Source: Pseudomonadota bacterium
GTDB lineage: Bacteria > Pseudomonadota > Gammaproteobacteria > Burkholderiales > Thiobacteraceae
Direction of reading: 5' to 3'
DNA length: 64,000 nucleotides
NCBI GenBank assembly: GCA_021812385.1
Contig: JAKANO010000001.1
Span: forward strand, 241,044 to 305,043
Positions within the stretch are counted from its first letter, which is position 1. Each line of letters starts with the position of its first letter. Under the pieces are notes generated by a model. The model did not search any database, had not been told where the DNA came from, and worked only from the letters and a program-made list of their open reading frames with translations. Position numbers and translations under genes: made by a program. Shown here piece after piece: positions 1 to 7,771 of this stretch.

Positions 1-1
1 C

Positions 2-163
2 GGCGTGGATTGGTCGCCGAACCTGGTGCGCGGACTGGAAATTCCGCCCTTAGGCTGGGTGTCGCACCGTTTCGACGAAAAAACGCCCACGACTACGGTC
101 GTATGGCGCGGCCGCATCCAAGGCACGACCACGCTGGAAACCGAGTTCAAGCTGGCATTCTAA
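2..163 (+). CDS. 3' end of a heparinase II/III-like protein (partial)
   Basis: Only the last 53 residues lie in the window. The open frame runs from base 2 to the TAA at 161-163. The tail has the pattern W-V-S-x-R-F-x-E-K-x-P-T, then W-R-G and a final hydrophobic strand, which resembles the beta-sandwich end of heparinase II/III or alginate-lyase-like proteins that often sit in exopolysaccharide/exosortase loci. That assignment is inference from a short tail. The frame is read through without stops and the composition is protein-like, so that it is coding is more certain than what it is. Confidence 0.5.
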   Translation, partial: GVDWSPNLVRGLEIPPLGWVSHRFDEKTPTTTVVWRGRIQGTTTLETEFKLAF

Positions 164-174
164 AAACGGCGATT

Positions 175-279
175 AACCGCAGAGGACGCGGAGGAATGGC
201 AAGGACTGGGTCTGATGCCGGCCCCGTCCAATTCGCTTGGAATTTTAATTACTCAGCGTCCTTCGCGTCCTCTGCGGTT
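175..279. repeat. Inverted repeat with 21-bp arms
   Basis: The left arm at 175-195 and the right arm at 259-279 are reverse complements with one mismatch (core CCGCAGAGGACGCG). They enclose about 63 bp. The core resembles the interspersed 'cgcagaggacgcggagg' palindromes common between proteobacterial genes. A related but longer element is at 36089-36227. The rest of the gap 164-411 shows no gene. Confidence 0.75.
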
Positions 280-411
280 CAACTGATTTTTCAGGTTCTT
301 CCTGACTCGCCTGTATAGGTCTTGATTCATCAGGCGGTCATGATCGAACGCTATGTTGGCCGCAATCGATATTCACTCGAATGCTTTCACAGCAAGCAAG
401 GGAGATACACT

Positions 412-2259
412 ATGAATAAGCTCACGCAATGCACGGTCGCGGTCGTGGCCGCGTTGTCCAGCACCTTCGTTTTCGCCGCGCAGACCGCGACGCCGATCAA
501 GCACGTGATCGTCGTCATCGGCGAGAATGTCTCGTTCGACACCCTGTTCGGCGCCTATGCGCCGCCGCCGGGGCAATCGATCTTGAACCTGCGTTCCCGG
601 GGTATCGTCAATGGCGACGGCGCGCCGGGGCCGAATTACGCGCAAGCGGTGCAGCGCCTGGGCAGCAATCGCCACGGGCTGTATACCGTCGATCCGCTGC
701 GCCTCGATGCCTATGAAAAGTTGCCGCAGCCCTTGCTCACCGGCGTGTACAACCCGCAAACGCTGCAACTGTTCGGCAATATTCCCGATGCGCGCTTCGC
801 CGGCTTACAGGCGAATGGACCGTTCCAGATCACCCAATTCGTCAACTACTTCGATCCCACGGCCGCGACCGGCGATCCGGTGCATCGCTTTTTCCAGATG
901 TGGCAGCAAACCGCCGGAAATAATAAGCGGCTCGATATGTTTGCCTGGGTTGCCGAGACCGCCGGCCAGGGCGGCGACACCCCCGGCGTGACAGCGGACA
1001 ACCCTGGCCAGGGCGGGGAGTTGATGGGCTTCTTCAACATGGCGACGGGCGATGCGCCGTTCTTCAAATCGCTGGCCGAGCAATACGCCATGAGCGATAA
1101 CTACCACCAGTCCATCATGGGCGGCACCGGCGCGAATTTCTTCGCCATCGCCACCGCCGACGTGGCGGTTTACAACACGAACGGCAAACTCGCGACGCCG
1201 CCCGCCAATCAAATCGAAAATCCGGATCCGCAAGCGCGCACCGCCAATTTCTACACCCAGGACGGCTATGCCGGCGGCTCCTACGTACATTGCGCCGACC
1301 CCTCGCAACCGGGTGTGGGCGCGATTCTGGAGGTGCTGGAAAAACACGAACGCCGCAGCAACTGCGCACGCGGCGCGTATTATCTGGTGAACAATTACGA
1401 CGCGCCGTATACCTTGGACGGCAGCCCCAAGACGCTGGGCGCGGATAAATTCGTTTATCCGCCGCAGCACGTACCCACTATCGGCGAAGCACTCTCGGCG
1501 AAAAATATCGACTGGAAATGGTACACCGGCGGACGCGACGCGGCGGACGTCACCAGCGATGCGCTTTATGCGCTGATCCGCAGCCTGGTGCAATTGCAAG
1601 TGCCGCCCGGCACGCCGCCAACCGTCGTCGACGCCATCGCCTTTTCCCAAACGCAACCGCTGCTCTACAACAGCATCGGCGACCCGCACAATGGTTCGGC
1701 GGTGGTGGTCGGCGGCCCGCTCAAGGACAACCTGAAAGGCCTGGCCACGATGTACCGGGACATCGCCGACAATAGCCTGCCGGCAGTCTCCTTCGTGGTG
1801 CCGAAGAATCTGGATAGCGGCCATCCCGGTTATTCCGCGCCGGCGCGCTACGAATTGTTCGTAAAGGATTTGCTGCAACGGGTACAAGCGAACCCAGCCT
1901 TGTGGAAAGACACGGCGATCCTGGTGACGACGGACGAAGGCGGCGGTTACTTCGACAGCGGCCCGATTCAAAATATCGACTTCTTCGGCGACGGACCGCG
2001 CATCCCGCTGCTCGCGATCTCGCCCTATGCTAAGCAGGGCCACGTCGATCACACCTACTATGATCACGCGTCCGTCCTCAAATTCATCGAGCGCAATTGG
2101 AAGCTGAAACCGCTCTCCAAGCGCAGCCGCGACAACCTGCCCAACCCCGTTGCCAACAAGCATGATCCGTATCTGCCGCGCAATGCGCCGGCGGTGGGCG
2201 ATCTGATGCAGTTGTTCGAGTTTGATGGCGATCGCGAACACAAGCGCCGCGACGATTGA
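412..2259 (+). CDS. Secreted phosphoesterase, phospholipase C/acid phosphatase superfamily
   Basis: The protein has 615 residues from the ATG at 412, which follows a GGGAG ribosome site; upstream in-frame codons lack one. Residues 1-22 form a signal peptide (cleavage near F-A-A). The mature part opens with H-V-I-V-V-I-G-E-N-x-S-F-D, the metal-binding start of the phosphoesterase family (alkaline-phosphatase-like fold; bacterial phospholipase C and AcpA). Near the end are T-D-E-G-G-G-Y-F-D and Y-Y-D-H-A-S, which supply further metal ligands. It probably hydrolyses phosphate esters in the periplasm or outside the cell; the substrate cannot be told from sequence. It stands alone. A long minus-strand open frame over it is a codon shadow. 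Confidence 0.88.
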   Translation: MNKLTQCTVAVVAALSSTFVFAAQTATPIKHVIVVIGENVSFDTLFGAYAPPPGQSILNLRSRGIVNGDGAPGPNYAQAVQRLGSNRHGLYTVDPLRLDAYEKLPQPLLTGVYNPQTLQLFGNIPDARFAGLQANGPFQITQFVNYFDPTAATGDPVHRFFQMWQQTAGNNKRLDMFAWVAETAGQGGDTPGVTADNPGQGGELMGFFNMATGDAPFFKSLAEQYAMSDNYHQSIMGGTGANFFAIATADVAVYNTNGKLATPPANQIENPDPQARTANFYTQDGYAGGSYVHCADPSQPGVGAILEVLEKHERRSNCARGAYYLVNNYDAPYTLDGSPKTLGADKFVYPPQHVPTIGEALSAKNIDWKWYTGGRDAADVTSDALYALIRSLVQLQVPPGTPPTVVDAIAFSQTQPLLYNSIGDPHNGSAVVVGGPLKDNLKGLATMYRDIADNSLPAVSFVVPKNLDSGHPGYSAPARYELFVKDLLQRVQANPALWKDTAILVTTDEGGGYFDSGPIQNIDFFGDGPRIPLLAISPYAKQGHVDHTYYDHASVLKFIERNWKLKPLSKRSRDNLPNPVANKHDPYLPRNAPAVGDLMQLFEFDGDREHKRRDD

Positions 2260-2270
2260 AAATGCCTTGT

Positions 2271-2335
2271 ACGTAGGGGTGAGGCATGCCTCGCCCGCTA
2301 ACAAACACGGGTCGGGCATGCACGGATCCCTACGT
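2271..2335. repeat. Imperfect palindromic intergenic element
   Basis: ACGTAGGG at 2271-2278 pairs with CCCTACGT at 2328-2335, and the inner parts (GCATGCCTCGCCCG and CGGGTCGGGCATGC) pair imperfectly. It lies between the phosphoesterase and the lipoprotein gene. It resembles widespread 'gtaggggcgaggcatgcctcgcc' intergenic repeats. It is not followed by a T run, so it is not a standard terminator. Confidence 0.6.
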
Positions 2336-2353
2336 TAGAAGGAGAAAATCACG

Positions 2354-2575
2354 ATGCAGACGTTTCAAGCTTTTGTATGTGTGGTTGTATTGCTAGGTGT
2401 CGCTGGCTGCGGCAAGAGCAACCCTGATCCACAAGTCGAAGCATGCGTAGAAAGAGGCGTGTCTTATTTCAAAGAAGTGGGTTCGTACCCAACCCTGAAA
2501 AGCGCGCCAAACGCAGGACGGTCAGCAGAAGAAGTTGCACGTGAGCGGTGCAATCGCACCACCACTGCTTTTTGA
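2354..2575 (+). CDS. Small lipoprotein, unknown function
   Basis: 73 residues, with a good AAGGAGA ribosome site before the ATG. It has a hydrophobic signal sequence ending in the lipobox L-G-V-A-G-C (Cys19), so it should be lipidated and anchored at the inner or outer membrane facing the periplasm. The mature part of about 55 residues has two further cysteines (C31 and C66 by count), which could form a disulfide. No family recognised. It precedes a small glycine-zipper protein by 17 bp, so the two may be co-transcribed. Confidence 0.65.
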   Translation: MQTFQAFVCVVVLLGVAGCGKSNPDPQVEACVERGVSYFKEVGSYPTLKSAPNAGRSAEEVARERCNRTTTAF

Positions 2576-2592
2576 AAAGAAGCATTCGAGCA

Positions 2593-2955
2593 ATGGCAAA
2601 AATCAAAATACACGCGGGAAATTTTCCAAAGGGTGATGCCATGATGCACTTTAGCCAAATCGTTCTTCCATGGCAGTCTGGCGATGGTTTTTTCGGTGGT
2701 AAAACCATAGCCCTCACCGAACTCGAAGAAATTGATGTGGCATCTGAAGAAAGCGTTAAGCGCATTGGCGGCACGATTGGTTGGGGTGCGGCCGGTGCTT
2801 TAGTTCTCGGGCCGGTTGGTCTCTTGGCTGGATTGTTGCTGGGCGGAAAAAAGACAGAAGTGACTTTCGTAGCCAAATTCAAAGGCGATAGAAAGATGCT
2901 CGGTTCCACCGACAGCAAAACCTATAAAACCATGATGGCCGCCGTCTTCAAGTAA
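2593..2955 (+). CDS. Small protein with glycine-zipper hydrophobic segment
   Basis: 120 residues from the ATG at 2593. The centre has a glycine-rich hydrophobic stretch (G-W-G-A-A-G-A-L-V-L-G-P-V-G, then L-L-L-G-G-K-K) that could insert in membranes or pack against another helix. This is followed by a strand-like region T-E-V-T-F-V-A-K-F. There is no signal peptide. Function unknown; the layout resembles small cytoplasmic or inner-membrane bacterial proteins annotated as hypothetical. The longer open frame from 2548 has no ribosome site. Confidence 0.6.
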   Translation: MAKIKIHAGNFPKGDAMMHFSQIVLPWQSGDGFFGGKTIALTELEEIDVASEESVKRIGGTIGWGAAGALVLGPVGLLAGLLLGGKKTEVTFVAKFKGDRKMLGSTDSKTYKTMMAAVFK

Positions 2956-3060
2956 TGACAACTTCTTCTAACAATCGCTTCGAGAGGGACGCTCTGCCAG
3001 CAAGCTTCGCTTGCCGTCTCCGCGCCCCTCAAGCTAAACGATATGCGCAACTCTCTGCTG

Positions 3061-3143
3061 GCAACATAACGGCAATCTTCGTGCCGTAGCGTGTGCCGCT
3101 TCACCGCACGCAACTTCGCTATATGATCCCGATATCCAACGGC
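3061..3143. repeat. 83-bp direct repeat, copy 1
   Basis: Matches 3217-3299 with about 14 mismatches in 83 positions, starting GCAACATAACGGCAA. The gap 2956-3278 otherwise contains only the palindrome at 3151-3195 and copy 2 of this repeat; no gene is seen in it. Confidence 0.8.
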
Positions 3144-3150
3144 GCAGTGC

Positions 3151-3195
3151 GTAGGTTGGGTTACGGCGCAAACAAACGCGCCTAACCCAACCTAC
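3151..3195. repeat. Palindrome between the two direct repeats
   Basis: GTAGGTTGGGTTACGGCG at 3151-3168 pairs with CGCGCCTAACCCAACCTAC ending at 3195. This is the well-known 'gtaggttgggtta' type of intergenic palindrome. It sits between the two 83-bp direct repeats, so the three together look like a small composite repeat. Confidence 0.75.
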
Positions 3196-3216
3196 GATAT
3201 GCGCCGTCCGACGCTT

Positions 3217-3299
3217 GCAACATAACGGCAACCTTCGTGACGTAGCGTGTATCGATTCACTGCACGCATCGTCGCTACATGTTCCCAACTTCCACCGGC
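3217..3299. repeat. 83-bp direct repeat, copy 2, covering the exosortase start
   Basis: Second copy of the repeat at 3061-3143, about 83% identical. It runs across the only ATG (3279) available to the downstream exosortase-like gene, so the present 5' end of that gene lies inside repeat DNA. Confidence 0.8.
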
Positions 3300-3855
3300 A
3301 GCGCTACTTTTTCCGCGGACGCTCTGCTAAAGGCGGACCGACCGCAACCACGCCCGCTATGGTTACAGGCACTGCTGTTCGGCGCGGTATTCTTGCTGCT
3401 GCAATCCGGCTTCGGCGCATTGCGCGGCACCTGGGTCGAGCGCCTGGCGATCGACACCGTCACCGTCAAGAGCGCCGCCTGGTCGTTCCGCGCGCTCACG
3501 CCCGAGGTCGCGGTGGAAGCCGTGGGCACGCGGCTCAAGGCGCCCGGTGGCGGCATCAACATCATCAACGGCTGCGAGGGCACGGAAGTGCTGTTCCTGT
3601 TGTATGCCGCCTTCGTCGCGGCGCTGTTGCCCTAGCGCGCGCCAGTCCGGCATGTTGGCGGGCACGCTGCTGGTGTTCGTGCTCAACCTGGGCCGCATCC
3701 TCACGCTGTTCTATGCCTACCGCTCGGACAAGCGCTGGTTCGACTTGCTGCACGGCACCGTCGCGCCGCTGCTGCTGATCGCCCTGAGCGCGCTGTTTTT
3801 CCTGTTCTGGCTGGAGCGTCATGGTGTATCCGAAACCGCGCAAGAAGCTGCCTGA
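3279..3855 (+). pseudogene. XrtH-type exosortase, copy 1, interrupted by a +1 frameshift
   Basis: Two overlapping frames make one small exosortase of about 190 residues. The first frame (3279-3635) has two membrane segments and the catalytic-cysteine motif I-N-G-C-E-G-T-E. The second (entered near 3630, ending 3855) has N-L-G-R-I-L (conserved Arg) and D-L-L-H-G (conserved His). Exosortases are membrane cysteine transpeptidases that process C-terminal sorting tags. The intact paralogue at 57858-58412 aligns across the break, and one extra base in CCC (3630-3632), directly before TAG, explains it. It may be a pseudogene, a base-call error, or a CCC-TAG +1 recoding site. No ribosome site is seen before 3279. 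The short size and IPTL-CTERM substrate in the window suggest the XrtH group. Confidence 0.7.
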
Positions 3856-4435
3856 AGCGGCCCTGCGTTTCGTGCTGGCGCTGCTGGTGCTGCTTGCGCT
3901 CAACCATGCGTATGCCAAGTCCTTGACCGAGGCGCTGCTCCCGCTGATACGCTGGGAAATCGCGCAACTCGACGACGACTATCGCGTGCTCGTTCTGGCG
4001 CTGAGCCGGCAAGGCGCGGACACTGTGATCCGCCTGGATGTCGGGCTGGCGCACGACATCGTGGTCGGCGCACGCGTGCTGCCGACCGACCCGCGCGCCC
4101 GCGCCAACGTCAGCACCCTGGCCGGGCACATCACGCAAGCGGCGCTGCTGTGCCTGGCCGTGATCCTGGCCTTGCCCGCACGCGGCGCGATGGAATACCC
4201 GCTACGCGCGCCGGTCGCCTGCGCCGGCCTCGCACTGCTGCTCCTGGTCGACGTGCCCTTCGTGCTGTGGGCGGAATTGTGGGACATCCACAGTTCCGCA
4301 CTCGACCCCGGACGCGTCTCGCTGCTGCTGTGGCGCGATTTCCTGCAAGGCGGTGGGCGCTTTGTGCTGGGCTTGGGGCTTGGGGTGTTGGCGGTGGCGG
4401 TGGCGGCGGGGCAGGTACTGGCTACGCGGCGCTAA
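3821..4435 (+). CDS. Exosortase-partner membrane protein, copy 1
   Basis: 204 residues, overlapping the 3' end of the exosortase by 35 bp, which suggests translational coupling. It has an N-terminal hydrophobic segment (about 17-32), a periplasmic-looking loop, and three to four hydrophobic segments after residue 100. It is paralogous to 58390-59001: both share N-V-S-T-L-A, L-L-L-L-x-x-V-P-F-V, A-E-x-x-D-I and G-G-G-R. The gene pair exosortase plus this protein therefore occurs twice in the window. It matches what is annotated elsewhere as 'exosortase H-associated membrane protein'; the biochemical role is unknown. Confidence 0.7.
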   Translation: MVYPKPRKKLPEAALRFVLALLVLLALNHAYAKSLTEALLPLIRWEIAQLDDDYRVLVLALSRQGADTVIRLDVGLAHDIVVGARVLPTDPRARANVSTLAGHITQAALLCLAVILALPARGAMEYPLRAPVACAGLALLLLVDVPFVLWAELWDIHSSALDPGRVSLLLWRDFLQGGGRFVLGLGLGVLAVAVAAGQVLATRR

Positions 4436-4804
4436 CAGTCACCTTACCTATAGCCCGAACGGGCTATGCATTTTGACTATGGGGGGCTTTGTTTGTCATA
4501 TCCGTCGATTATGCTGCGACGAATGAAACCAATATTGTGTTCTTCTGAGAACCGTTTCTTCACGTCAAATCCTTTTTAAGGTTGGTCAGACTTGATGTTA
4601 AGCCGCTGCCAATTTGCGGCCCCGCATCGGAGCGCGTAGCTGGTGCTCGGGTTGAGTGAGCTACAAGGCTCTGCATGAGCGCTATCCCGCGATAAAGTGC
4701 ATCTGGGGTTTACGCCAATCCATTTCCGCAGTATGAACGGACTATTGTAATAAATACGCTGCTGGACACTGATGCGGTACAAATAAACTACGAGGAGTGG
4801 GCAG
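4436..4804. other. Intergenic gap carrying one palindrome
   Basis: 369 bp without a credible gene. It starts with the palindrome at 4450-4467 and ends with the GAGGAG ribosome site of the next gene. No promoter or riboswitch could be identified by eye. Confidence 0.5.
4450..4467. repeat. Palindrome of the AGCCCGAACGGGCT family (copy a)
   Basis: Perfect 18-bp palindrome ATAGCCCGAACGGGCTAT. It lies 338 bp upstream of a PEP-CTERM gene and 15 bp after the exosortase-partner gene. Related sites occur at 19332, 20197, 27668, 27816, 32052, 36270, 36377, 39617 and 39739. Confidence 0.8.
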
Positions 4805-5437
4805 GTGAAAACGGTAAAAACGTTTCTTGGGGTAGCAGTTTTCTTCTGTGGTTTGTTAGCTGCGGCCACTGCCAGCGGTTCAGTTACTATTGTAGAGAAC
4901 TCACCGCCCTTGGGGAGTCCGGTAGGCGTTTTTATGGGGAATCTTCGCCTGTCACAAGCCGCCTACTATGTCGCAGTGGGGAGCGCTTTTCAATACACAG
5001 TTACCCTTGACTTTTCTGCCTCCGGTGGGTATTGGGATTACGTTGGTTCGTTGGAGTTCGGTCTTGATTTTGGGGATTCGACGTTTGAAGTATTTAATAC
5101 ACCCAAAATTGCCGGGGATGGTACGCAGACATTTATTCAAGCGGCCGGGTCGGTTTCCCATTCCTATGGGAGCGCAGGTACTTTTGCAGTAACGCCTTTC
5201 CTCCTAGGGTACGACGCCCAAGCATCAAATGCTACGTCGGTTGCCTGGCTATATGGCCCGGGCCAAGTAACGAGGGTTGGGCAGACACCAACTTCGTACC
5301 TGGAGCCTTCGGCAATTTCCTATGCCACGGTTTTCGCAGTTCCTGAGGCCAACACATGGACTATGTTTATTTTAGGTATTTTACTGGTAGTTTTTTCGAT
5401 GGTGCGTGCACGCGGTTTTCGAAAGGATGGGCAATAA
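4805..5437 (+). CDS. PEP-CTERM secreted protein
   Basis: 210 residues, GTG start preceded by GAGGAG. An N-terminal signal peptide covers about the first 24 residues. The C-terminus carries the exosortase sorting tag V-P-E-A-N-T-W, then a transmembrane stretch and the basic end R-A-R-G-F-R-K. The mature part is rich in Gly, Ser, Thr and aromatic residues with a beta-sandwich feel (S-H-S-Y-G-S-A-G-T-F near residue 120 recalls a PKD strand). After transport to the periplasm the tag would be cut by an exosortase and the protein released or attached to the envelope. Its specific job is unknown. Confidence 0.85.
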   Translation: MKTVKTFLGVAVFFCGLLAAATASGSVTIVENSPPLGSPVGVFMGNLRLSQAAYYVAVGSAFQYTVTLDFSASGGYWDYVGSLEFGLDFGDSTFEVFNTPKIAGDGTQTFIQAAGSVSHSYGSAGTFAVTPFLLGYDAQASNATSVAWLYGPGQVTRVGQTPTSYLEPSAISYATVFAVPEANTWTMFILGILLVVFSMVRARGFRKDGQ

Positions 5438-5557
5438 AAAATAACATGACGTGTTTGTTGTTTATTTTGTTGGAGTGCGATCCGATAAATTGCGGTAGTC
5501 GCTATCTGATTTGACGCTTCGCGGTATCCTTTCCGAAAGTGATATTTCAAGCTTGTG

Positions 5558-7723
5558 CTAGCACTTCAGAATTTCACTGTGTTGTTCGGCATGATTGTCG
5601 CGTAACAATTGGGTGGCTTTTTCGGAGGGTAAGGGGCGTGTGAACAAAAATCCCTGGTATTCATTGCAACCGATGCTGACCAGCGAGTCCAGTTCCTCCT
5701 GGGTCTCCACGCCTTCGACCACCAATCTTAATTGCAGTCCTTTGGCCATGGTCGTAATTGCGCTCACGATGGATAAGTGGCCGGCATGGCTGGGCATGCC
5801 GCGGATAAAGGATTGGTCGACTTTCAGCGTGTGTATCGGCAGTTTGCTTAAATAGCTCAGCGAGGAATAGCCCGTGCCGAAATCGTCGAGGGCAATCTCC
5901 ACGCCCTCATCCCGGAGTTTGTTGAGCTTGGGGATGGTGTTTTCGACATCCTTCATAATCGTGCCTTCCGTGATCTCGATGCAGATCAGCGTCGGGCTGA
6001 TTTGGTACTCTTCGAGTAAGCCGAGAAACTTGTTTACGAAATGGGATTTTTGCACCTGTTGCGGCGATATATTCACGGCGATACGTAGCGCTGGCAGCCC
6101 TGCCTCGCGCCATCCATGGGCGTGGCGACAGACGGTTCGCAGCACCCATTCGCCGATCTGACAAATGATGCCGGTTTCTTCCGCCAGATGGATGAAGCTG
6201 TTAGGAGATAGCAGACCGTGGATCGGGTGATTCCAGCGTATTAACGCTTCCAAGCCGATGATCCTGCCATGCGATGCATCTACCTGGGGATGGTAATACA
6301 CCTCGAATTCGTCGCGTTCCAGCGCATTGCGCAGGTCGCGCACCAGCGCGAGGCGTCCGGACGCCTGGGCATCCATCGTATCGTTGAACAGCTGGTAGTT
6401 GTTGCGACCCTGGTTCTTGGCGTGATACATCGCAACATCGGCACGCTGGATCAAATATTCGCTCGTATCCGCGTCACTTGGATACAGTGCGATGCCCATG
6501 CTGACCGAAGCGAACAATTCATGATCGCCGATGACGAACTTCTGTTGCAGTGCGAGCAGGATTTTTTCGGCAATGAACGTGGCGTCGGCGGCTTCACTGA
6601 TGTGCGGCAGTAAAAGCACGAATTCATCGCCACCCATGCGAGCCAAGGTATCGACTTCGCGCAGGCAGGATCGCAGGCGCGTGGCCAAGGCCGCCAGCAG
6701 CTTGTCGCCGGCGACATGGCCTAGGCTGTCGTTCACGAATTTGAATTTATCGAGGTCGATAAACATGACCGCCAGTTGGGTGTGGTCGCGTTTGGCTTGA
6801 TGGATGGCTTGCGTTAGCCGATCCTGGAACAGCGAGCGGTTCGGTAGTCCGGTGAGCAGGTCGTGGTAAGCCTGAAAAGCGATGGCCTTCTCCACCCGCT
6901 TGCGATCGGAGATATTCCGCGCCACGCCATAGGTGCCAATAAAACGCTGATCGTCGCCGTTGCGATCATACATACCCATCGCGTTCAGTTCGACCGGAAC
7001 AAATTGCTTGAGGCCATGCAAGCGGCTGTTGTCGGTGTGCTTGAGGCGCAGTTCCACGCCGCGGGTGGCGCGTTGGCCGGTACGGCGCTCGTTGAAAATA
7101 CGGGCTACGCCGAGGACATCTTCGTCGTGGACGATGACGGAGTAGTGTTTGCCGAGCAGATCTTTCTTGGTGCCGCCCAATATGCTTTCCGCGGCTTGGT
7201 TCAAGAAAGTGAAGCGGCCTTCGGTGTCTAGGGTGTAAATGATATCCAGCGAGTTATTGACCAGATAACGATACCAGTGCTCGGAGCGCCGCAGGCGCTT
7301 GGCCATGTCGCTATTCTCAACTTCCAAGCGACGGCTGGCGAGCGCATTTTGCACGCGTTTCAGGATTTCATCGGGTTCGTAGGGCTTGCGCAGATAGTCG
7401 TAGGCGCCGCGGCGCAGGGCGCTGATGGCCGATTCGATCGAGGCGTCGCCGCTGACCACGATGATGCACGTGTCGATGCGCTTTTCTTGCATATGATCCA
7501 TCACTTCGTGACCGGAAAGGCCGGGCATCATGAGATCGAGCAGCACCAGGTCAAAAGGGCTGGTTTCGAGGCTGCGCACGGCTTCGGTGCCGTTGCGCGC
7601 GGTTTGCACCCGGTATCCTGTAGCGCTGAGCAGCCGGGAAAGGCTGGCGAGCATCAGCGGCTCGTCGTCGGCAACCAGAACATGAAACTCGTTGGTGTTT
7701 TGCTGTGCTTTCTCGTGGGTCAT
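5558..7723 (-). CDS. Response regulator with PAS, GGDEF and EAL domains
   Basis: 721 residues. Order: receiver domain (about 14-125, phospho-acceptor D63 in L-L-D-L-M-M-P), PAS (about 150-270), GGDEF (280-445) and EAL (460-705). The cyclase signature G-G-D-E-F (364-368) and the product-inhibition site R-E-V-D (355-358) are intact. The phosphodiesterase has E-A-L (492-494) and D-D-F-G-T-G-Y-S-S. Both synthesis and breakdown of cyclic di-GMP are thus possible. An AGGAGCG ribosome site precedes the ATG. It lies 48 bp after an HDOD-histidine kinase in the same direction, which is its likely phosphodonor. Confidence 0.93.
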   Translation of the reverse strand: MTHEKAQQNTNEFHVLVADDEPLMLASLSRLLSATGYRVQTARNGTEAVRSLETSPFDLVLLDLMMPGLSGHEVMDHMQEKRIDTCIIVVSGDASIESAISALRRGAYDYLRKPYEPDEILKRVQNALASRRLEVENSDMAKRLRRSEHWYRYLVNNSLDIIYTLDTEGRFTFLNQAAESILGGTKKDLLGKHYSVIVHDEDVLGVARIFNERRTGQRATRGVELRLKHTDNSRLHGLKQFVPVELNAMGMYDRNGDDQRFIGTYGVARNISDRKRVEKAIAFQAYHDLLTGLPNRSLFQDRLTQAIHQAKRDHTQLAVMFIDLDKFKFVNDSLGHVAGDKLLAALATRLRSCLREVDTLARMGGDEFVLLLPHISEAADATFIAEKILLALQQKFVIGDHELFASVSMGIALYPSDADTSEYLIQRADVAMYHAKNQGRNNYQLFNDTMDAQASGRLALVRDLRNALERDEFEVYYHPQVDASHGRIIGLEALIRWNHPIHGLLSPNSFIHLAEETGIICQIGEWVLRTVCRHAHGWREAGLPALRIAVNISPQQVQKSHFVNKFLGLLEEYQISPTLICIEITEGTIMKDVENTIPKLNKLRDEGVEIALDDFGTGYSSLSYLSKLPIHTLKVDQSFIRGMPSHAGHLSIVSAITTMAKGLQLRLVVEGVETQEELDSLVSIGCNEYQGFLFTRPLPSEKATQLLRDNHAEQHSEILKC

Positions 7724-7771
7724 GGCAACGCTCCTAAGCGAAAAATTTGTTTTTTTCTTAACCGCCGGCGG

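Noticed and set aside
805..2319. 504-residue open frame on the minus strand across the phosphoesterase gene
   Set aside because: It mirrors the codon positions of a well-supported plus-strand gene, is Arg/Ala/Val-rich, and has no family motifs or ribosome site.
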